The notes beneath the pieces are model-generated. The model had not been told where the DNA came from. It did not search any database and saw only the letters and a list, made by a program, of their open reading frames with translations. Positions 17,338-26,801 of a DNA stretch of 64,000 nt are shown in pieces. Each line of letters opens with the position of its first letter. The stretch's first letter is position 1. The DNA comes from JAAYUD01 sp963676865 (GTDB taxonomy: Bacteria > Bacteroidota > Bacteroidia > Bacteroidales > Bacteroidaceae), in NCBI GenBank assembly GCA_963676865.2, contig CAXXSS010000001.1:434001-498000 (forward strand), given 5' to 3'. The translations under genes and the position numbers were made by a program.

Positions 17338-18102
17338 TTAAACAATAATAAGTTCGATTCCAATTTCTTCGATAGACTTAGCCATCACTTCCGGAATACC
17401 CGAATCGGTAATAATCACATCAATCTTATCCAGGCTACACACTCGACCAAATCCCCTGCGTCCAAACTTAGAAGAATCTGCCAATATAATCGTACGCAGG
17501 GAGGAATCAATCATCCGTTTATTGAGCATAGCCTCTTCCATATTAGAATTAGTAATGCCGTATTCCAAATCAATACCATCAACTCCTAAGAAAAGCTTAG
17601 AGCAAGTAATATCGTTAAAGAAATAATTGGTATATTCGCCTATTACAGAAAGAGAATTTTTACGAAGCGTACCTCCTAATTGTACCACTTCAATATTAGG
17701 CGATTTATTCAACAATATGGATATTTTAGGCGACGTCGTTACTGCCGTCAATTTAAGTGAAGAAGGTATTTGTTCTGCAAAAGTGTAGCTTGTCGATCCC
17801 GATCCGATAATAATAGAATCATTTTCTTCTATCAATTCACAAGCACGAGCAGCAATTCTTTTCTTCTCTTCGATATGAAATTTTTCTTTCACTTCGACTT
17901 GCGTATCAATGGCAATCGGATTGATAGGACTAGCACTTCCATGAGTACGATATAACAGTTTCTTCGCTTCAAGACTTTTCAAGTCATTTCGTATAGTAGC
18001 AGGTGTTACGTCCAATTGCACTGCAATATCATTAACCTTCACAAAACCGAATTTCTTTAGCGAATCCAAAATAAACTTATGTCTTTCAGCTATACTCAAC
18101 AT
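17338..18102 (-). CDS. DeoR/GlpR-family transcriptional repressor
   Basis: 254 residues. The N-terminal HTH (AERHKFILDSLKKFGFVKVNDIAVQLDVTPATIRNDLKSLE) is the DeoR signature, followed by the DeoR C-terminal sensor domain (IIIGSGSTSYTFAEQI, LGGTLRKNSLSVIG, LFLGVDGIDLEYGIT). DeoR members usually respond to phosphorylated sugars; GlpR responds to glycerol-3-phosphate. Its position between an organophosphate antiporter and an SGNH hydrolase, in a locus with glpABC, makes glycerol-3-phosphate the best guess for the inducer. Confidence 0.92.
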   Translation of the reverse strand: MLSIAERHKFILDSLKKFGFVKVNDIAVQLDVTPATIRNDLKSLEAKKLLYRTHGSASPINPIAIDTQVEVKEKFHIEEKKRIAARACELIEENDSIIIGSGSTSYTFAEQIPSSLKLTAVTTSPKISILLNKSPNIEVVQLGGTLRKNSLSVIGEYTNYFFNDITCSKLFLGVDGIDLEYGITNSNMEEAMLNKRMIDSSLRTIILADSSKFGRRGFGRVCSLDKIDVIITDSGIPEVMAKSIEEIGIELIIV

Positions 18103-18126
18103 TGTATTTTTATTATTAATTGTAAT

Positions 18127-19476
18127 TTAACTTTGTCTTTTTCCTGTAGCATTCCATACAAAAGTAGCAACAAGAGTCGAAAGGATAGCAGCACCAATCC
18201 AGCACCAAGAGATCGCGGTAAAGTCATAGTGCGCTGTACCATTTATCATTTGTTTATTTCCCTGTATCAACACGCCACTAAGAATATCTTGAATACCGGC
18301 ACCCACGTAACTGGCAATTCCTATGACTCCAAGTGCAGCTCCCGATGCATTGTTTGGAGCTATATCCACAGCCATTAATCCTCCGAGGAAACAAATCAAA
18401 ACACCGATACCCGTTCCAAACAAGACCATAGCAAGAGAATCAATCCACAAATTGTGCCCCGGAACCAACAAAAAGAGCATCAATGCAATAATATCAAGAA
18501 CTCCCGCAATCAGCGCCGGTATATTACGCCCTCCTCCAAACATCTTATCAGATATAAATCCGGAGCAACCAGTTCCTATTATACCAAAAATCGAATTAAT
18601 GGATAATATAGCTCCTGCTTCTTTCAAACTATACCCTTTCTGATTCTGAAGAAAGAAAATACCCCAGCTATTGATGGCATACCTACAAAAATACATAAAA
18701 GCACTGGATATTGCAAGTACCCAGATGGCTGGATTTTTTAAAACAGCAATTTGTGCCTTCTTTATGTCCGATGCTTCTTCAGACGAAACATTTTTTTGTG
18801 CTTTAGGAGGATTAACAGAAGGGAATCCTTCGCTTTCAGGAGTATCATGAACAAATTTCCAAATAACAAGTACTCCCAACATACCAAGCAGACCAGAGCA
18901 GAAAAAGCCAAATCGCCATCCCAAAGCAGCAACAATAAAAGTTGATAATATCCATGTCAATCCCTCGCCTAGATTGTGGCTAATAATCCAAATACCGTAA
19001 AACGTTCCCCGCTCTTTCTCATTATACCAACGAGATAGTTCGACAACACAAGACGGTGCGCCAATAGATTGAAACCAACCACTAACGCCCCACAATACGG
19101 CAAAGAAAATAAAGGAATGAATATATCCCAAAGACAAATTGACTGCTGCCGTAACAAGAAGTCCTGTAGCAAGGAACTTTCGTATATTACAATGATCAGC
19201 CAAGAATCCATTTGCAAATTTACCGATAGCATATGTAAAAAACAAAGCAGACCCGATAATACCCAGTTCTGTTTCGGAAAAGATTCCTTCTTTCACGATA
19301 GGCCCTTTCATTACATTCAGGCTCAAACGGCATATGTAAAACATGGTATACCCAAAAGTAAAAGCGATAAAAGTTTTCCACCTTAAACTTCTAAAACGTT
19401 CTGCCTTTAATAAAGAAGGGTCAACACCTGTAGCGGGTGAGGATGTCTTGTAAAAATTCAATAAATGTCTAAACAT
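18127..19476 (-). CDS. Organophosphate:phosphate antiporter (GlpT/UhpC type MFS)
   Basis: 449 residues with about 12 membrane helices. Family cues are GYTMFYICRLSLNVMKGPI, the loop WFQSIGAPSCVVELSRWYNEKERGTFYGIW and ISHNLGEG, which match the OPA group (GlpT, UhpT, UhpC). OPA carriers exchange external glycerol-3-phosphate or hexose-phosphate for internal phosphate. It sits 24 nt before the DeoR gene, downstream of susCD. With glpABC nearby, glycerol-3-phosphate uptake across the inner membrane is likely; the exact substrate cannot be fixed from sequence. Confidence 0.9.
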   Translation of the reverse strand: MFRHLLNFYKTSSPATGVDPSLLKAERFRSLRWKTFIAFTFGYTMFYICRLSLNVMKGPIVKEGIFSETELGIIGSALFFTYAIGKFANGFLADHCNIRKFLATGLLVTAAVNLSLGYIHSFIFFAVLWGVSGWFQSIGAPSCVVELSRWYNEKERGTFYGIWIISHNLGEGLTWILSTFIVAALGWRFGFFCSGLLGMLGVLVIWKFVHDTPESEGFPSVNPPKAQKNVSSEEASDIKKAQIAVLKNPAIWVLAISSAFMYFCRYAINSWGIFFLQNQKGYSLKEAGAILSINSIFGIIGTGCSGFISDKMFGGGRNIPALIAGVLDIIALMLFLLVPGHNLWIDSLAMVLFGTGIGVLICFLGGLMAVDIAPNNASGAALGVIGIASYVGAGIQDILSGVLIQGNKQMINGTAHYDFTAISWCWIGAAILSTLVATFVWNATGKRQS

Positions 19477-19542
19477 ATTTTCATTTTTTAATATGCTGAT
19501 GGTCGGTAAAGATAGTAATATCCATCGGCAATAAATTATTTT

Positions 19543-20448
19543 CTATTTTAATTTTTCGTAAATATATAATTCATGTATTTCGCTATTATAACCTTCTTCT
19601 TTATAAGGTTTCATGGGCATTCCGTTTACAATTCGGAGCCCTCGATTATTAAGAACGACCAAATCATCATTTACCGGATCGATAGACAAACCTTCTATTT
19701 CTCCAGTACGTACAAAATCGTTCATCTCTCTAAACAGATTTAGCTTGCCAGCTATAGCACCCGCCGCATGCCCCTCTTTTATGCCAGAGTACGGCACATA
19801 ACTAATGTCAGCACAATAGATACAATCAGGTATTTGAAAAGTAGAATCGCCGTCGTCTGCACTAAACAACATCATATTATCAGCTATAAACAAGCCTTGA
19901 CACCAATATGGAGTAGGGCGGCACTGCATTTTAGTATAATACTGTCCTGTTTCCATACTATAACAATAAACATAACGGCTATCACTCCAATCGGACATCC
20001 ACACCATGTTTCGTCTTTTATCAACAGCAATACCTGATACTTCTACCTGACCGGATGCTGCATTCCACTGAATAGCACGTTTAAATTGTAATGTATTGGC
20101 ATCGAATACCGCAATTTGTATATTCTTAGCATGACCATCTTCAAACCACTCTACACCAACATACAAATCACCATTCCAAACATCAATATCCCCTATATGA
20201 TTGGCACTTAATTTCAATTCCACAAAAGGATTTTTATTAGCAGCCAGAAGAATCCCATTTTTATCATACTTATACAACGCTTTACTATCCGATACGTAAT
20301 AATAGTGCTCATCAACAGCTATTCCCTGTCGACCTGTTACCGGAATAATCCGCTTCAATCGATAATCACTACCTAAATGCTGCGCATGAAGCACTATGCC
20401 GACACACAACAAAAGCAATGCAATAAGTATGTTCCTCTTTAAACTCAT
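19543..20448 (-). CDS. Secreted beta-propeller-like protein
   Basis: About 301 residues with a signal peptide (MSLKRNILIALLLLCVGIVLHAQ). The ATG at 20448 follows an AGGAGG site, so the upstream in-frame start is rejected. The body has repeated short beta blades (GIAVDEHYYYVSDSKALYKYD, GIAVDKRRNMVWMSDW, GLSIDPVNDDLVVLNNRGL), suggesting a six- or seven-bladed propeller like SdiA-regulated or esterase-like phytase proteins. The resemblance is to blade pattern only. Its place between susCD/BACON and the antiporter suggests a surface or periplasmic role on the same phosphorylated substrate. Confidence 0.65.
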   Translation of the reverse strand: MSLKRNILIALLLLCVGIVLHAQHLGSDYRLKRIIPVTGRQGIAVDEHYYYVSDSKALYKYDKNGILLAANKNPFVELKLSANHIGDIDVWNGDLYVGVEWFEDGHAKNIQIAVFDANTLQFKRAIQWNAASGQVEVSGIAVDKRRNMVWMSDWSDSRYVYCYSMETGQYYTKMQCRPTPYWCQGLFIADNMMLFSADDGDSTFQIPDCIYCADISYVPYSGIKEGHAAGAIAGKLNLFREMNDFVRTGEIEGLSIDPVNDDLVVLNNRGLRIVNGMPMKPYKEEGYNSEIHELYIYEKLK

Positions 20449-20559
20449 CTGTACTTTGCTCCTCCTTTTTTTATAAAAGTTGTACATATTCGATATACCA
20501 AATAAATGATACACCGTCTATGTACAACTCACGACTGATATTGATTATAACTTTATAGA

Positions 20560-21837
20560 CTAATCATTTACCATCACTAGTATATCATCAAAATAACAAC
20601 GGTTTTTGCCTTGACCAACACTTTTCAGAGCTGCTCCCCAAGCTGAACCACCGACAAAAATAATTTGAGTTTTTGGTGTCGCTCCTTTAATTTTAAATGA
20701 GAATTTAGCTCCAGGCTGTCCCCAAGCATCATAAGCTGCTCCATTTTCTTGATTTTTAGAGTTAGGATAGACTGTTATGTTAAAAGTTGCCGCTTTATAA
20801 GTAGTTCCATTTACGTCTAGATCAGTTGTCGTATGATCGCTGATAGTACCTCCACCAGTAACTATGACCTTAACGACTCCATCATCTTTAGCACCGCCAG
20901 AAGAAACATATCCAATAGATTTGAATGTTACAGTTACATCTTTAATACCCTCTATTGCAGAGAAAGCAGGAGAGACTAAATCACCGGCATAACTGGTTTT
21001 ACCAACCTTCAAATATCCATGGCCTCCATACATAGAACTACCTAATGTCGTCCAACCATACGATTTTTCAGCAGTAGACCAACTACTAGAATTTACTTCT
21101 GGATAATTATATAAAGAATCAACAACCCCTTCCTGCATCCAATCAAATTTCTCATTCAAAATAACCCCTTCCGTCATTTGAGAAATCGTTGTAGAAGAAG
21201 TCAATGAAGTATATTCACCGACTCCAACAGCTGTTAAACTAATAGAACGAGGAGTCTCTGTATTATTCTTAATGAAAGAAAGGTAAACAGTATCTTTCGA
21301 CAACGAGTCTATCTTACCCCATTCAGAAGAAGATAAAGAAGCTGTCCAATTCACATTTGCAGAGACAGGAACTTTCAAGACACCTCCTTTGGGAGGAGCT
21401 GCATATCCGGAAGCAGCATTAACAATAGTAACAGCAGGAACATCTGCTTTCTGATCTATACGAAACATAACAGGTTGTTCCTGACCATCAACCTTAAAAA
21501 TCAAATTGCCTGTACGAGAAGTGAAATTAGGATTTTTATCTATCCATATATCAAATATTCCATCGTCTTCACCCTCATCGGCAAATACATGAAGCCAATC
21601 AGTAGTCTTTTCTTGAGTAATTGCCCACGGTCGATTAGAACGAATAGTATAAGCTTTCATATTTGTCTGTAAAATACCGCTTGCATCTACACTAACAGCT
21701 GACATTTGATCCTCAATATAAAAATAAGGATCTTCATTATATTTATCACTCGAACAAGACATCATCGACATGATAAACAAGGTAGACATGACGAGAGTCA
21801 ATAGGTTCGAATTTCTTTTCTGAAATATATTGTTCAT
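20560..21837 (-). CDS. BACON-domain surface lipoprotein
   Basis: About 425 residues from the ATG at 21837. Lipoprotein signal ends SMMSC. Two BACON-type repeats follow: residues about 40-125 (TIRSNRPWAITQEKTTDWLHV) and 135-225 (VPVSANVNWTASLSSSEW). The C-terminal half is a jelly-roll-like region (WSTAEKSYGWTTLGSS ... CYFDDILVMVND). BACON domains are common in Bacteroidetes surface proteins bound to glycans or mucin. It begins 24 nt after susD and probably acts as a surface-located accessory binder of the locus. Confidence 0.82.
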   Translation of the reverse strand: MNNIFQKRNSNLLTLVMSTLFIMSMMSCSSDKYNEDPYFYIEDQMSAVSVDASGILQTNMKAYTIRSNRPWAITQEKTTDWLHVFADEGEDDGIFDIWIDKNPNFTSRTGNLIFKVDGQEQPVMFRIDQKADVPAVTIVNAASGYAAPPKGGVLKVPVSANVNWTASLSSSEWGKIDSLSKDTVYLSFIKNNTETPRSISLTAVGVGEYTSLTSSTTISQMTEGVILNEKFDWMQEGVVDSLYNYPEVNSSSWSTAEKSYGWTTLGSSMYGGHGYLKVGKTSYAGDLVSPAFSAIEGIKDVTVTFKSIGYVSSGGAKDDGVVKVIVTGGGTISDHTTTDLDVNGTTYKAATFNITVYPNSKNQENGAAYDAWGQPGAKFSFKIKGATPKTQIIFVGGSAWGAALKSVGQGKNRCYFDDILVMVND

Positions 21838-21861
21838 CTTATTCAATTTTTGAAATAGTTA

Positions 21862-23451
21862 CTATTTACCCGCTTCAATAGCTTGTTTACTCCACCATAC
21901 AGGAGTTTTCATATCATTATCACCTCCCATACGTACTAACGCAGCTTTTGCATTATTAGAATTTGTTGCCATTGTAGTATTTGGGTAAGCAAATCGAGTA
22001 GGCAAAATATTGTCATTATAAACAGTTCCCTTACCAATTGTCAGTGTCGGATATCCGGTACGGCGATATTCATGATAAGCTTCCATTCCAGTCATAAACA
22101 ATGCTAAATATTTTTGATTAGCTATAAGTTCTTCTTTATTATCATGTTTATCCCACGCTGCCAAATCGGAAGATAAGAATGTACTTATATTGTCATCTGT
22201 AATAGAGCATGGAACCTTACTGTAAGCTCCCATAGCTGACCATTTCTGCATTGACGCTCTTATAGCAGCTTCATAATATATCTTTGCAGCCGATTCTCCT
22301 CCCGAAATAGATCCTTTTAAAGCAGCTTCGGCCAAAATAAATTGCACTTCTGCATAATCCATAAACCATTCATCTGAATTATTCCGACAAATCACTTCAT
22401 AATTCAAATAAGAAGCCCCTAAGTCTGCAGCACTCTGTTCGGAAACATTGCAACCCGCAATAGTGCCTTTCCAATAGGTATATTTATTGGCCTTCTTTCC
22501 ATAAATCTGCAAACGCGGATCTTCGTATACCTCATTTCCACTAGCATCATTAATCATGGTCATTTTTATCAATTGCTCGGTCAACTTATAGCCACTCGAT
22601 GTAAATGAACTCTCTGTATAATCTTTTGGATTAAATTCACTGTAATATGGAGAAACACCAGTATACTTCACTGTAGCATTATCAGTATTGGAAGTAAAAA
22701 TAGGATAACTGGTAGGGTTAGATACAATTTGCTGCATCTTTTGGGCTACTGTATTTTTCCCATCAACGATTGTCGAAATGCGACCACTAATGCGACATAA
22801 TAAACGAAGATATAAAGAGTTATTAAACTTACGCCATTTTGTCATATCGAAGTTATACATACCATCCAAAGATGTTTTTTTAGTATCCACATAAGGACTG
22901 GTTGCATATATTTCATTGGCTTTCTCCAACTCTGCACACATCTGCTGATAGACACTCTCCTGTGAATCAAATATTGGTTTGCTAATTCCTTTATCTATTT
23001 GAAAAGCCTCTGAATAAGGAATATCACCATACATATCTGTCAGATTCTCTAAAAAAAGCACTTTCAGAGTTAAGGCGACAGCTTGCATTGCTTCATTTTT
23101 TTGTGCAACAGCAAGATTATACATCTGAACATCATTGGATGCATAGCGCGAATATGTGTTCCATACAGCCTGCCAATTATTATCGGCTATAAAATAACGA
23201 TGTTCTTGACGTGTCGTTCCCCCTGTAAAGGCAGTAACCTGAATCAGTTCATCATTCCAAAACCAAGAATAGTAACTAAAGAAATTAGCGCCACCATAGA
23301 GCAAAGGTTCATACATCGAAGTACATTCCAGGGAATTATCTCCAACAGTCATTTTATTAGGATTCGTGTTAGCCGAGTCAAAGTGATCGGTACATGCGCT
23401 CAGCCCTATTACCAACAATGCAACAACTAATATTTTATTATAGATTTTCAT
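21862..23451 (-). CDS. SusD-like outer-membrane lipoprotein (SusD-like_2 type)
   Basis: 529 residues with a lipobox (VIGLSAC). Features of the longer SusD-like_2 group are AVWNTYSRYASNDVQMYNLA, LFLENLTDMYGDIPYSEAF, and MDYAEVQFILAEAALKG with a C-terminal LIANQKYLALFMTGMEAYHEYRRTGYP. It lies 6 nt after the susC gene and forms its lid. This subgroup is often found outside classical polysaccharide loci, consistent with a non-glycan substrate here. Confidence 0.92.
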   Translation of the reverse strand: MKIYNKILVVALLVIGLSACTDHFDSANTNPNKMTVGDNSLECTSMYEPLLYGGANFFSYYSWFWNDELIQVTAFTGGTTRQEHRYFIADNNWQAVWNTYSRYASNDVQMYNLAVAQKNEAMQAVALTLKVLFLENLTDMYGDIPYSEAFQIDKGISKPIFDSQESVYQQMCAELEKANEIYATSPYVDTKKTSLDGMYNFDMTKWRKFNNSLYLRLLCRISGRISTIVDGKNTVAQKMQQIVSNPTSYPIFTSNTDNATVKYTGVSPYYSEFNPKDYTESSFTSSGYKLTEQLIKMTMINDASGNEVYEDPRLQIYGKKANKYTYWKGTIAGCNVSEQSAADLGASYLNYEVICRNNSDEWFMDYAEVQFILAEAALKGSISGGESAAKIYYEAAIRASMQKWSAMGAYSKVPCSITDDNISTFLSSDLAAWDKHDNKEELIANQKYLALFMTGMEAYHEYRRTGYPTLTIGKGTVYNDNILPTRFAYPNTTMATNSNNAKAALVRMGGDNDMKTPVWWSKQAIEAGK

Positions 23452-23457
23452 ATTGTG

Positions 23458-26400
23458 TTAGAATGAAAGTTTAACATTAAAACCATACGAACGAGTCATT
23501 GGATATGCCATTGCCTCAATACCACGATGTATATCAGAGCCATCTACCATACCGGTATCCGGATCATATTGCGGAAAGCTGGTCAAACAAAATAAATTTG
23601 TAGCAAAGAATCCCAAGCCTGCTGTTTGTAGCACTTTTGTTTTAGCGCACCAACTCTTCGGTATTTGATAATCAAAACGCAATTCTTTCAATTTCAGATA
23701 AGAAGTATTGAACGTATTTTCTTCAGCATTATTACGATTCCACACATAAGAATTGTAATATTCCTGAATACTAGGTGTTACAGTCGTATTTTTTGCATAA
23801 ACAGCTTGTCCGTTCACAACCGTAGCTTGTACCCCATCAACGACCAAACCGTCATAACGTCCTTTCAATGAATTTTTCAATTTTCCTTGATAAGCCAATG
23901 AGAAATTCGTAACAGAATAACAATGCCCCCCATATTGTCCGGTAAAGACAAGAGACAGTGATAAATTTTTATAAACAAAACGCGTACTTAAACCTCCGCG
24001 CCATTCAGGATTTACACGACCGATATGGCGAGCAGGATTAGTATCAAGAATTGGATAACCATTTGCGTTAATCAATTTCATACCCGAACAATCAACCTTC
24101 TTCCCATTCTGGTCTGTATAATAAGATCCCTCTGGAGCACGCTGATATCCACGGCCATAAATTTGATTCATTTCCTGCCCTAGATATGAATATATAAAGA
24201 CACGGCTTCCAATGGTAGTACCCATATCCGCTTGATAAGGTTGAGCAGGATCCCATCCTTTTTGTAGTTCAACTAATTTATTCCAGTTTTTAGACCAGTT
24301 CATATCTATACTCCATGTAAAATTTCGATTCTTTATAGGAATTACAGAAGCTGATATTTCAATACCCTTATTAACTATTTTGCCAGCGTTAATTATATAA
24401 CCAGTAGCTCCAGTTATCTGATCCATATCAATAGAAACAATCTGATCTGTTGTAGAAGAATGATATACTGTAAAATCAAATGAAATACGATTCTTAAATA
24501 ATTTTCCTTCCAAACCGGTTTCCCAACTTTGCACATTCTCGGGTTTTATGTCGGGATTTGGAATGGTACCAGGAAGACTATAACCTCCTGCGTAGCTTGA
24601 TGCAGAGTAATAACGATCCAATGAATAAGGAGAGGTATCGTTACCTACATTTGCCCACGACAAACGATACTTTAGAAAATCGACCCAAGATGCAATTTTA
24701 TCAAAGCGAAACACTTTATCAAGCAACACACTACCACAAACAGAAGGATAATAATAAGAACGATTGCTCCTGCTCAACGTACTCGACCAATCATTACGAC
24801 CAGTCAAATCCAAGAAATAAGTATCATCCCAACTCAATGAAGCTAAGCCATAAAGACTATTCATTATTTTCTTATTTCTATAATTATCAACATCCGGTTT
24901 GTCTCCAGAAGGCAAATTATAAATATTATATACACCGGGATTATCCAATTGCGACAATGCCACCTCATTCCGAAAATACTTAGACTGCATATTATTTCCA
25001 CCCAAGGTGATAGTAAATCCAAAACGTTTATCAAACCAATCATTATGAGTATATCTGAGTAAAAAATCCGAATTGAATTCATACGTTCTCATACTTTGTT
25101 CACGGTAGAATCCAGACACAGAACCCGATGTATAAAAAGGTTTCTGTTGAGAACGCCACTCATCTGACATATCCATGGCCGTACGTAAGTTTAAATTCCA
25201 ATCTTTAGCAAGCTGGATATTTAATTGTACATTACCATACACACGATTCTTGTCTAATTTATTTATTTCTTCGTATGCCGTACGGTATGGATTATAAGAC
25301 TCATCTGCAGGATATACCAAACTTTTGCCATGTGTACCGTCCGCGCTATTGTAATTCTCAGCATTAAAGCGACCGTTAAAATACTCGTTCTTCCAATCTT
25401 TTATACTATTATTATTATAGCCCCATACCAATGAGTACATAGGGCTCTGTGCGCTATATCCACTTACAGGTAGATTATCACTTCCTTTATGAATAAAGTT
25501 CATGCGAGAACTCAATTTCATGGACTTATTCAGTTCTGTATCGAAGGCTAATGAAATAGCATCGCTTTGATAACCGGTATTTGGTGTTATCCAGTTATTA
25601 CGGGCATCGGTTATAGACGCACGCCCATTTGTACCTTTCCCATCGCTACCAGAAACGGTCACAGAGTTATTCCATGTAACGCCAGTCTGAAAGAAACCTT
25701 TATACCAATCGTCTTTATATTCCCAAGGCAATTTAGTATACGTATTACTATTCCAATCTTTAGAAGCATATTGATAGCGAAGCTTACTAGAATCATATTT
25801 TTCGCCAAAAGCATAGCGTGAGATATTTCTCTGAGTTGCTATACCATCCGGAGCCTCAGTTGCATCTAAAGGCCAAAAGCAAAAAGGGTTGATTCCCATA
25901 TCGGAACCTGCACCATATTCCTTTTGAAAACTAGGCCAATAGCTAGCTTGTTCTATAGTTAAAGAAGAATTGACTGTTACACCAAATCCTTTGTCTTTAC
26001 GACCGGATTTAGTAGTAATCACAATAGCTCCGTTACCCGCCAACGAACCATATAAAGCTGTCGCCGCGGCGCCCTTCAAAATAGTCATCGATTCTACATC
26101 TTCAGGATTAACATCACCGGCTCCATTACCAAAATCAACAGGTCCATCACTATTAGCATAATTGCTACCACTACCGGTAGTAGTAGTTCCCGACGTTATT
26201 GGAACGCCATCAACGACAAAGAGAGCACCATTTTTCCCATAATTCAATGATTGATCACCACGAAGCGTCACACGCATTGAGCTCATGGGGCCAGTAGAAG
26301 CATTATCAAATGTCAAACCGGCTACTTTACCAACCATTGCATTCATCCAGTTTCCAGAAACCGTATTTGTCAAAGCGGTGTTATCAACTTTTGCAACTGA

Positions 26401-26778
26401 ATAGCCTAAAGACTTTTCTTTACGAGAGATACCCAATGCCGTCACAACAACCCCTTGCAAAGCCGTTGTCGATTCAACCATCGTCACCTTTAGTATACGA
26501 CGCCCATTGAGCGGTATTTCTTGCGTATCATAACCAACAGATCTGAATATTAAAATAGGATTGGCACCCGTTACACGAAGAGTAAATTTACCATCCAAAT
26601 CTGTTATTACACCCTTTGCCATGCCTTTTTGCAACACATTGACGCCAATCATTCCAGTAGTACCATCTTGTTCAAAAACCGTACCTGTGACAGTTACTGT
26701 TTGTGCCGTCAACGATGTGATAGAAACCAGAAAAGCTATCAAAAAAGCCAAACACTTTGTATTCTGTTTTAAATTCAT
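23458..26778 (-). CDS. SusC/RagA-family TonB-dependent transporter
   Basis: 1106 residues: signal peptide (to AQT near 27), CarboxypepD-like domain (about 28-110), plug with LFVVDGVPIT and LYGSLAGNGAIVITTKSG, and a large barrel ending GFNVKLSF. It is 23 nt after the IPT/phosphoesterase gene and 6 nt before susD, giving the order phosphoesterase-susC-susD-BACON-propeller-antiporter-deoR. The absence of glycoside hydrolases and presence of phosphoesterases point to import of a phosphodiester compound rather than a plain glycan. Confidence 0.95.
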   Translation of the reverse strand: MNLKQNTKCLAFLIAFLVSITSLTAQTVTVTGTVFEQDGTTGMIGVNVLQKGMAKGVITDLDGKFTLRVTGANPILIFRSVGYDTQEIPLNGRRILKVTMVESTTALQGVVVTALGISRKEKSLGYSVAKVDNTALTNTVSGNWMNAMVGKVAGLTFDNASTGPMSSMRVTLRGDQSLNYGKNGALFVVDGVPITSGTTTTGSGSNYANSDGPVDFGNGAGDVNPEDVESMTILKGAAATALYGSLAGNGAIVITTKSGRKDKGFGVTVNSSLTIEQASYWPSFQKEYGAGSDMGINPFCFWPLDATEAPDGIATQRNISRYAFGEKYDSSKLRYQYASKDWNSNTYTKLPWEYKDDWYKGFFQTGVTWNNSVTVSGSDGKGTNGRASITDARNNWITPNTGYQSDAISLAFDTELNKSMKLSSRMNFIHKGSDNLPVSGYSAQSPMYSLVWGYNNNSIKDWKNEYFNGRFNAENYNSADGTHGKSLVYPADESYNPYRTAYEEINKLDKNRVYGNVQLNIQLAKDWNLNLRTAMDMSDEWRSQQKPFYTSGSVSGFYREQSMRTYEFNSDFLLRYTHNDWFDKRFGFTITLGGNNMQSKYFRNEVALSQLDNPGVYNIYNLPSGDKPDVDNYRNKKIMNSLYGLASLSWDDTYFLDLTGRNDWSSTLSRSNRSYYYPSVCGSVLLDKVFRFDKIASWVDFLKYRLSWANVGNDTSPYSLDRYYSASSYAGGYSLPGTIPNPDIKPENVQSWETGLEGKLFKNRISFDFTVYHSSTTDQIVSIDMDQITGATGYIINAGKIVNKGIEISASVIPIKNRNFTWSIDMNWSKNWNKLVELQKGWDPAQPYQADMGTTIGSRVFIYSYLGQEMNQIYGRGYQRAPEGSYYTDQNGKKVDCSGMKLINANGYPILDTNPARHIGRVNPEWRGGLSTRFVYKNLSLSLVFTGQYGGHCYSVTNFSLAYQGKLKNSLKGRYDGLVVDGVQATVVNGQAVYAKNTTVTPSIQEYYNSYVWNRNNAEENTFNTSYLKLKELRFDYQIPKSWCAKTKVLQTAGLGFFATNLFCLTSFPQYDPDTGMVDGSDIHRGIEAMAYPMTRSYGFNVKLSF

Positions 26779-26801
26779 CGCATTATTGTTATTAAAGTTA
26801 A